Source: Conservatibacter flavescens
GTDB taxonomy: Bacteria; Pseudomonadota; Gammaproteobacteria; Enterobacterales; Pasteurellaceae
NCBI RefSeq assembly: GCF_002795425.1
Contig: NZ_PHHA01000014.1
Span: 1-64,000, forward strand
DNA: 64,000 nucleotides
Direction: 5' to 3'
Part shown: piece by piece, positions 59,066 through 64,000 of the stretch
Position numbering within the stretch: the first letter of the stretch is position 1
How the letters are laid out: each line of letters opens with the position of its first letter
Translations under genes and position numbers: made by a program
Notes under the pieces: model-generated
Seen by the model: the letters and a program-made list of their open reading frames with translations, nothing else
What the model was told of the DNA's origin: nothing
Databases searched by the model: none

Positions 59066-59830
59066 TTACCCAACACAAACAACTTCAACGCCATGTCGTT
59101 CAATCTGTTTTTTAATCTCATGATTTAATTGATCATCGGTTATTAAGATATCTATTTGTGACCAACTCAACTCAACATTCGGCATTTTACGACCAATCTT
59201 TTGCGATTCCGCCATGACAATGACCTCGCGTGACACAGAAGCCATCACCTGACTTAATCCCACAAGCTCATTAAACGTCGTGGTTCCTCGTTCTAAATCA
59301 ATGCCATCTGCGCCAATAAATAATTGGTCAAAATCGTAAGAGCGTAATACTTGTTCTGCAACTTTTCCTTGAAAAGACTCAGAACGCGTATCCCAAGTGC
59401 CGCCCGTCATCAGCAATGTCGGTTCATTTTCTAATGCACGCAATTCATTCGCCACTGATAAAGAATTTGTCATCACAATCAGGCCTTGTTTACGGTTTAG
59501 TTGTTTAATCAGTGCCGTTGTTGTGCTACCACTGTCCACAATAAGACGATTATGATCGCGAATGCGATCAGCTGCGGCTTTCGCAATAGATAACTTTCGT
59601 TTCGAAAGAACTTCATCTTGTTGCTCTTCTAAAAGCTCCACTGGCATTAATATTGCCCCACCATAACGGCGCAATAGAAAGCCACTGAGTTCAAGCGCAG
59701 TCAGATCTTTACGAATAGTGACTTCAGAGGTTTCAAAAGTAGTCACTAATTGCTCAACTGTCACTTCACCTTGAGCCTGCAAGAGTTGCATTATTCCGTG
59801 ACGACGTTGTTGTGTATGACGTTTTGACAT
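59066..59830 (-). CDS. DeoR/GlpR-family transcriptional regulator
   Basis: This 254-residue DeoR-type repressor has an N-terminal helix-turn-helix (VEQLVTTFETSEVTIRKDLT) and a sugar-phosphate-sensing domain with IVDSGSTTTALIKQL and FIGADGID. Members usually sense a phosphorylated sugar. About 100 bases separate it from glmS on the same strand, which suggests control of amino-sugar synthesis, but no operator is obvious. Confidence 0.85.
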   Translation of the reverse strand: MSKRHTQQRRHGIMQLLQAQGEVTVEQLVTTFETSEVTIRKDLTALELSGFLLRRYGGAILMPVELLEEQQDEVLSKRKLSIAKAAADRIRDHNRLIVDSGSTTTALIKQLNRKQGLIVMTNSLSVANELRALENEPTLLMTGGTWDTRSESFQGKVAEQVLRSYDFDQLFIGADGIDLERGTTTFNELVGLSQVMASVSREVIVMAESQKIGRKMPNVELSWSQIDILITDDQLNHEIKKQIERHGVEVVCVG

Positions 59831-59927
59831 AAAAACCTTTCGATTAGAAATTTGAAACGAAATTTTATAGAGTCAAGGGAAAGATGTAAATAGGAAAGGG
59901 AGATATTTATGATATTTTACCAAACAA

Positions 59928-59958
59928 AAAACCCTGCTTCTAACGAACACAGGGTTTT
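59928..59958 (-). terminator. Rho-independent terminator of hupA
   Basis: AAAACCCTG at 59928-59936 pairs with CAGGGTTTT at 59950-59958. On the minus strand the stem is followed by TTTTTTG. Confidence 0.85.
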
Positions 59959-59974
59959 AAATCGTGTTAATTCA

Positions 59975-60247
59975 TTATTTCACAGCGTCTTTAAGCGCTT
60001 TACCGGAAACAAAAGAAGGTACTTTTGAAGCCGGGATTTGAATTTCCTTACCAGTTTGTGGGTTGCGTCCAGTACGTGCTTTACGCTCATTAACTTTAAA
60101 CGTACCGAAACCAATTAACTGTACTGCTTCACCTTTTTTCAAACTTCCAGTGATAGCATCTAAAGTTGCTTCTAAAGCTGCTTTAGCTTGTTTCTTGTTT
60201 AATTCAGCAGCACTTGCGATAGCATCAATTAAATCAGTTTTATTCAT
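59975..60247 (-). CDS. hupA: DNA-binding protein HU-alpha
   Basis: This 90-residue histone-like protein starts [20 protein letters not shown] and contains [24 protein letters not shown], the conserved core and beta-arm region, of which only short parts are cited. HU bends and compacts DNA. It follows nudC-hemE-yjaG in the same direction as in E. coli, although the 160-base gap and its own terminator suggest separate expression. Confidence 0.97.
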   Translation of the reverse strand: MNKTDLIDAIASAAELNKKQAKAALEATLDAITGSLKKGEAVQLIGFGTFKVNERKARTGRNPQTGKEIQIPASKVPSFVSGKALKDAVK

Positions 60248-60411
60248 AATAATAATTACCCTCTAGATTTTGTATCAAAAACTAAATTAGTCGAATCAAG
60301 AAATTCCTTTCTATCATACGTCTATTTAAAACTGTTGTGTACACAGCGGAGTTAAGCTTAATCTAACTTTTATCGAATGAAAAGTAATATCTGCTAAAAA
60401 TGCTAAAAAAA

Positions 60412-61008
60412 TCACATTTCTGGCATAATTTCGACCCCAATATTGCTGACCCCCTCATTTCTTAGGGTATTTTTCAAGGAAATCAACAATTCCGTATCTC
60501 TTTCATCACATTCATTTAACGCTCGATAAATCGCCCATTGTACGTCCAATTCCTGCTGAATTTCATCTGTGCCCTTTAATTCAGCTTCTGATAATTCCTT
60601 ATCTTGCTGAGTTTCTAAATAACCAATCACGGTGTGTAATGAATTAAGACTAATCTTGATCGAACGCTCAATATATTCACCCGCAATTAGGGCATGCAAC
60701 AATTCGGATAGGCTTTCACACGCATCCAATGCCGGCACTACACCATAAAAATCATAATTGTTCACATCTGGAATAATCGTTTCCAATTTTTCCAATTGAT
60801 TATCAAAGTTAATTTTTGCCCCTTTTACCGTCAAATATTCCCAAACTAAATTGAGAATATTTTGGTAAGTGTTTGCCAACTCCAATTGTTCTGTCATTTG
60901 ACAAAATAAACGAAAATTCGGCAACATACGCTCACATAAGCTGGCCATAAACCCTAAACTTTGCCAGCTTTCAAATTTTTCTAAACGCTTATGAATCGGA
61001 TTTCGCAT
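60412..61008 (-). CDS. yjaG: YjaG family (DUF416) protein
   Basis: This 198-residue soluble protein starts KRLEKFESWQSLGFMASLCERMLPNF in part and has the acidic C-terminal half ending VEIMPEM. The DUF416/YjaG call rests on this pattern and on position between hemE and hupA, where E. coli has yjaG. Function is unknown. It starts 17 bases after hemE. Confidence 0.85.
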   Translation of the reverse strand: MRNPIHKRLEKFESWQSLGFMASLCERMLPNFRLFCQMTEQLELANTYQNILNLVWEYLTVKGAKINFDNQLEKLETIIPDVNNYDFYGVVPALDACESLSELLHALIAGEYIERSIKISLNSLHTVIGYLETQQDKELSEAELKGTDEIQQELDVQWAIYRALNECDERDTELLISLKNTLRNEGVSNIGVEIMPEM

Positions 61009-61025
61009 ACTAGGCCACCTTACGT

Positions 61026-62090
61026 TTATTTATGATACGCTTGAGAAAGCTGATGAATACTGTCAACTAACACTTTAGGGCTTTCTACAGGCACATCTTG
61101 ATGAATACCATGCCCCAAATTAAACACATGCCCACTACCTTGTCCAAAATCGGCTAAAATCGACCGCACTTCTTGTTCAATACGTGGTGCGGGAGCATAT
61201 AATATGGAAGGATCCATATTGCCTTGTAAAGCTACTTTATGCCCAACACGCGCACGCGCATCTGCAATATTCACCGTCCAATCCAAACCTAAAGCATCAC
61301 ACCCCGTATCAGCCATCGCCTCTAACCATAGTCCACCGCCTTTGGTAAATAACGTTACAGGGACTTTACGGCCATCATGTTCGCGAATTAAGCCATCTAC
61401 AATTTGATGCATATACTGCAATGAAAAATCAAGATAATCACGATGAGCCAATACGCCGCCCCATGTATCAAAAATCATCACTGCCTGGGCGCCAGCCTTA
61501 ATTTGTGCATTCAAATATAAAATGACCGACTGCGCTAATTTATCAAGCAAACTATGCAATAAGTGCGGTTGTGTATATAGCATTTTTTTTATTTTAGTAA
61601 ATGCTTTACTCGACCCCCCTTCAACCATATAAGTCGCCAATGTCCATGGACTACCTGAAAATCCAATTAACGGCACTTCGCCTTTTAGCTCGCGACGAAT
61701 AGTACGTACGGCATTCATCACATATTGCAACTCTTGCTCAGGATCGGGAATCGGCAAATTATCCACCGCGCTTTTATTTTCAATTGGCTTCGCAAATTTA
61801 GGCCCTTCGCCCGCCCCAAAGCTTAGGCCTAGCCCCATAGCATCAGGAATGGTCAAAATATCGGAAAATAAAATAGCAGCATCAAGTGCATAACGACGTA
61901 AAGGTTGCAAAGTGACTTCGCAAGCCAATTCCGCATTACGGCATAAAGACATAAAGTCTCCAGCTTGTGCGCGAGTGGCTTTATATTCCGGTAAATAACG
62001 TCCTGCTTGACGCATCATCCATACCGGAGTCATATCCACCGGCTCACGCAATAACGCTTTTAAATAGCGATCATTTTTTAAGGTTGTCAT
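61026..62090 (-). CDS. hemE: Uroporphyrinogen decarboxylase
   Basis: HemE converts uroporphyrinogen III to coproporphyrinogen III in haem synthesis. The 354-residue protein has the invariant [47 protein letters not shown] and [11 protein letters not shown]. Some Haemophilus species lack haem synthesis; the presence of hemE indicates at least this late step is kept here. It begins three bases after nudC. Confidence 0.97.
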   Translation of the reverse strand: MTTLKNDRYLKALLREPVDMTPVWMMRQAGRYLPEYKATRAQAGDFMSLCRNAELACEVTLQPLRRYALDAAILFSDILTIPDAMGLGLSFGAGEGPKFAKPIENKSAVDNLPIPDPEQELQYVMNAVRTIRRELKGEVPLIGFSGSPWTLATYMVEGGSSKAFTKIKKMLYTQPHLLHSLLDKLAQSVILYLNAQIKAGAQAVMIFDTWGGVLAHRDYLDFSLQYMHQIVDGLIREHDGRKVPVTLFTKGGGLWLEAMADTGCDALGLDWTVNIADARARVGHKVALQGNMDPSILYAPAPRIEQEVRSILADFGQGSGHVFNLGHGIHQDVPVESPKVLVDSIHQLSQAYHK

Positions 62091-62093
62091 TGT

Positions 62094-62870
62094 TTAATCT
62101 TCTCGTTTACATATAGCTAAAGTAGCTTCAATCAGTTTTCTTGCAATAGTGCCTTGAGGCGGTATTTCTGGCAGTGGCTGACGACAGTCAAACCATTGGG
62201 CATCATGAATTTCAGCTTCTTGTAAGCGAATTTCCCCGCTGTCATATTCTGCTAAAAAACCAACCATTTGTGAATTAGGAAACGCCCATGGCTGACTACC
62301 AAAATATTGAATATTTTTAACTTTAATGCCCGTTTCTTCAAACACTTCACGCGCAACCGTTTGTTCAAAACTTTCTCCGACTTCGACGAAACCCGCTAGA
62401 GTAGTATATATTTTGCTTTCAATATGACGTTTATGATTGGCCAATAAAATGTCTTTGCCACGACGTACCGCAACAATAATAGATGGACAAATCACAGGAT
62501 ATGCCCGAAAACCACAAGCATCACAGTGTACCGCCCATTCATCTTGCGCTAAATCCGTTTTCGAACCACACTTGCCACAAAATTGATGGGTTTTAAAAAA
62601 ATAATTGAGTTCAACGCCACGACTTAACAGATTAAAAGTCTGTTCCGGTAACACAAGCTGATCACGTAACGACACATATTCACGTTCCTCCTCATGTTCC
62701 GCAACCAACCAAAGGGGTTGGTTATCCATTGTACCGATAATCATGCCCTGTTGACCCAACCAAGGGAAAGCATCAGCACGCCCACAGGGCAATTTGCCCT
62801 CAATTAAATAAATTGCCGATCCCTGAGTTAATAGCCAATAACCCTGATCATTTGCTTGAATCGTTTGCAT
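62094..62870 (-). CDS. nudC: NAD+ diphosphatase/NAD-cap RNA hydrolase NudC
   Basis: NudC hydrolyses NADH and removes NAD caps from RNA. The 258-residue protein has a zinc ribbon (CGKCG and CDACG, about residues 98-118) and the Nudix box GFVEVGESFEQTVAREVFEETGI, cited here only as GFVEVGE and REVFEETG. The SQPWAFPNSQMVGF motif downstream is the family's NAD(H) marker. It heads nudC-hemE-yjaG. Confidence 0.96.
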   Translation of the reverse strand: MQTIQANDQGYWLLTQGSAIYLIEGKLPCGRADAFPWLGQQGMIIGTMDNQPLWLVAEHEEEREYVSLRDQLVLPEQTFNLLSRGVELNYFFKTHQFCGKCGSKTDLAQDEWAVHCDACGFRAYPVICPSIIVAVRRGKDILLANHKRHIESKIYTTLAGFVEVGESFEQTVAREVFEETGIKVKNIQYFGSQPWAFPNSQMVGFLAEYDSGEIRLQEAEIHDAQWFDCRQPLPEIPPQGTIARKLIEATLAICKRED

Positions 62871-62890
62871 AATTTCCCTCGAATAGACAA

Positions 62891-62917
62891 AAAGTGCGGT
62901 AAAAATGACCGCACTTT
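62891..62917 (-). terminator. Uptake-signal hairpin after gpt
   Basis: AAAGTGCGGT at 62891-62900 and ACCGCACTTT at 62908-62917 form an exact 10-bp stem just past the gpt stop, with A/T runs on both sides. Confidence 0.75.
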
Positions 62918-62926
62918 TTTACAGAA

Positions 62927-63388
62927 TTATTTACGGGAAAGTGGTGGCACAAAGGTAATGCCCATATCCCAAGGTTGTTCAATCCAGGTATTTTGTGGAA
63001 TATCAATAATATAATCGTCTACAAGTTCTGCGCCTGCTGGTTTAGCAAATACCGTCACAAACTTCGCTTGCGGATACATCTCACGAATAGCTCGTGCAGT
63101 ATTCCCCGTATCCACTAAATCATCAACCACAATCCAACCTGTGCCATCACCAATTTCAGCCTTATGTAACACACGTAAATCACTCTGCTGATCATGATCA
63201 TAGCTCGCGATACAAACCGTTTCTACATGACGTACACCTAACTCACGGGCTAATACCGCCGCCGGAAATAAACCACCACGACTCACTGCCACAATGCCTT
63301 TCCACTGAGAAGCCGGCAATAAACGCTCTGCTAATTTACGTGCATGCATATGGAACATATCCCATGTCACAACATATTTTTCGCTCAT
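62927..63388 (-). CDS. gpt: Xanthine-guanine phosphoribosyltransferase
   Basis: Gpt salvages guanine and xanthine. The 153-residue protein starts [20 protein letters not shown] in shortened form and has [12 protein letters not shown] and the PRPP-binding motif [13 protein letters not shown]. The ATG at 63388 gives the E. coli length; the frame extends 22 codons upstream, but that part does not look like Gpt. Confidence 0.96.
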   Translation of the reverse strand: MSEKYVVTWDMFHMHARKLAERLLPASQWKGIVAVSRGGLFPAAVLARELGVRHVETVCIASYDHDQQSDLRVLHKAEIGDGTGWIVVDDLVDTGNTARAIREMYPQAKFVTVFAKPAGAELVDDYIIDIPQNTWIEQPWDMGITFVPPLSRK

Positions 63389-63528
63389 AAAACACACCTT
63401 TTCAATTATATCTAAAATAAAATTGTGTAAGGATAACCTGAAATTGTGTTTCATGCCACTGATCTAGTTATTTTTTTTATCCAATAAATACTGCATAACT
63501 TACAAAAAAGAAAATAAAAGTAAACTAA

Positions 63529-63571
63529 TGTGATCATTGCCACACACTTTCTCTTATTTTAGTCCTATAAT
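63529..63571 (+). promoter_or_regulatory. Likely class II CRP-dependent promoter
   Basis: TGTGATCATTGCCACA at 63529-63544 matches the CRP core at 9 of 10 positions. A perfect TATAAT lies at 63566-63571. With a start seven bases after the -10, the CRP site is centred at -41.5, the class II position. It reads toward the acetyltransferase gene at the window's edge. Confidence 0.6.
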
Positions 63572-63612
63572 CATTATGCACTTGATGTCATAAGTTCAAC
63601 CATACTAAATAA

Positions 63613-63657
63613 TTACTAACAATTAAGGAGGTTTCTATAGGAGGCGGATTAGGTATA
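63613..63657 (+). pseudogene. Possible remnant of a double-glycine leader peptide
   Basis: In the frame of the next gene, these bases read LLTIKEVSIGGGLGI and then an amber stop. LTIKEVSxGG resembles the leader of peptides exported by double-glycine peptidase transporters (microcins, bacteriocins). No start codon precedes it after the TAA at 63610. The AAGGAGG within it could instead be just a ribosome-binding site with a lost start. It is short and may be chance. Confidence 0.2.
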
Positions 63658-63714
63658 TAGGGTGGCTTCAACCAATCACAGAAAGAAAAAACAAATGAAA
63701 TGAGGCTAAGAGAT

Positions 63715-64000
63715 ATGGATATAATTAGAAAAGAAATAAATACGTGTAATATAGATCTTCATCCTGCAGCAGAAAAATATGCTCAGGATATTTTCGACAT
63801 AATAATAACGCATAAAAAATATTTAGCTATGTTTTTAGACTGGGTTAATAACATTAACAATATCAATGAGATATTATCATTTTTATCAAAAAGCAAATCC
63901 GACTTTGGTAAAAAATCAAATATATACATTATTGAATTTAAGAATAAAATTGTTGGTGTTATATCATTGAACTCAATAGATAAGCATAAAAGAGAAGCTG
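63715..64000 (+). CDS. RimL-like GNAT acetyltransferase, 3' end cut by window
   Basis: The first 95 residues are visible. The opening INTCNIDLHPAAEKYAQDIF, then THKKYLAMFLDWV and IYIIEFKNKIVGVISLNSID, follow the RimL/YdaF-type ribosomal-protein-serine acetyltransferase pattern. The acetyl-CoA-binding loop is expected beyond the edge. The ATG at 63715 follows GAGG; an in-frame ATG at 63700 is the alternative. The region is markedly AT-rich compared with gpt, suggesting acquired DNA. Relatives also act as self-immunity enzymes for peptide antibiotics (MccE). Confidence 0.65.
   Translation, partial: MDIIRKEINTCNIDLHPAAEKYAQDIFDIIITHKKYLAMFLDWVNNINNINEILSFLSKSKSDFGKKSNIYIIEFKNKIVGVISLNSIDKHKREA

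Overview
The window is chromosomal DNA from a member of the Pasteurellaceae. The short uptake-signal core AAGTGCGGT, or its complement ACCGCACTT, occurs more than two dozen times, often as inverted pairs between genes. This is the Haemophilus influenzae/Pasteurella/Aggregatibacter type of signal. Gene content and order also fit: nadR, a selenocysteine formate dehydrogenase operon, ribF-ileS-lspA-ispH, coaBC-dut-slmA and nudC-hemE-yjaG-hupA. I cannot name the species.

Layout. 1-7.3 kb holds the end of a Sel1-repeat protein, then fdhD diverging from fdnGHI-fdhE, a respiratory formate dehydrogenase whose catalytic subunit reads an in-frame UGA as selenocysteine. 7.5-11.8 kb has a YbhA-type phosphatase, a metallophosphoesterase, nadR, ubiK, and an FMN riboswitch in front of ribB. 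11.9-32.8 kb is an accessory pentose region with two unrelated sugar operons. The first (11.9-22.0 kb) has a SorC-family regulator, a ribose-type ABC importer with an extra DUF2291 lipoprotein, a two-gene transketolase, an FGGY kinase and a fucose-isomerase-like enzyme. This gene set matches the D-apiose/apulose-4-phosphate transketolase route. The second (23.5-32.8 kb) has araC, a vapBC toxin-antitoxin pair lodged between araC and its target promoter, a four-gene ABC importer, a non-enterobacterial-type ribulokinase and araA, but no araD. A Bcr/CflA drug exporter separates the two operons.

32.8-36.9 kb holds priA and an ABC exporter. 37.1-46.1 kb is the most unusual locus. It has a Slam-type outer-membrane translocator, a surface lipoprotein with a long alanine-rich coiled coil joined to a TbpB-like barrel, a TonB-dependent receptor of the PqqU(YddB)/FusA type, and a periplasmic M16 zinc peptidase of the PqqL/FusC type. 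Together they look like a protein- or peptide-import-and-cleavage system with its own surface co-receptor. 46.2-63.4 kb is conserved housekeeping: an MFS carrier, ispH-lspA-ileS-ribF, radC, coaBC-dut-slmA, yheU, crp, glmS with a DeoR-type regulator, hupA, yjaG, hemE, nudC and gpt. The last 0.5 kb is AT-rich, with a likely CRP-dependent promoter, a possible remnant of a double-glycine leader peptide, and the start of a RimL-like acetyltransferase.

Regulation is unusually readable. The ara promoter keeps the E. coli layout of a CRP site followed by two AraC half-sites. vapBC has a perfect 20-bp palindrome. The apiose-type operon carries repeated TTGAATA-based dyads. Both ABC operons have a strong hairpin directly after the binding-protein gene. 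No rRNA, tRNA, CRISPR array or insertion sequence was recognised.
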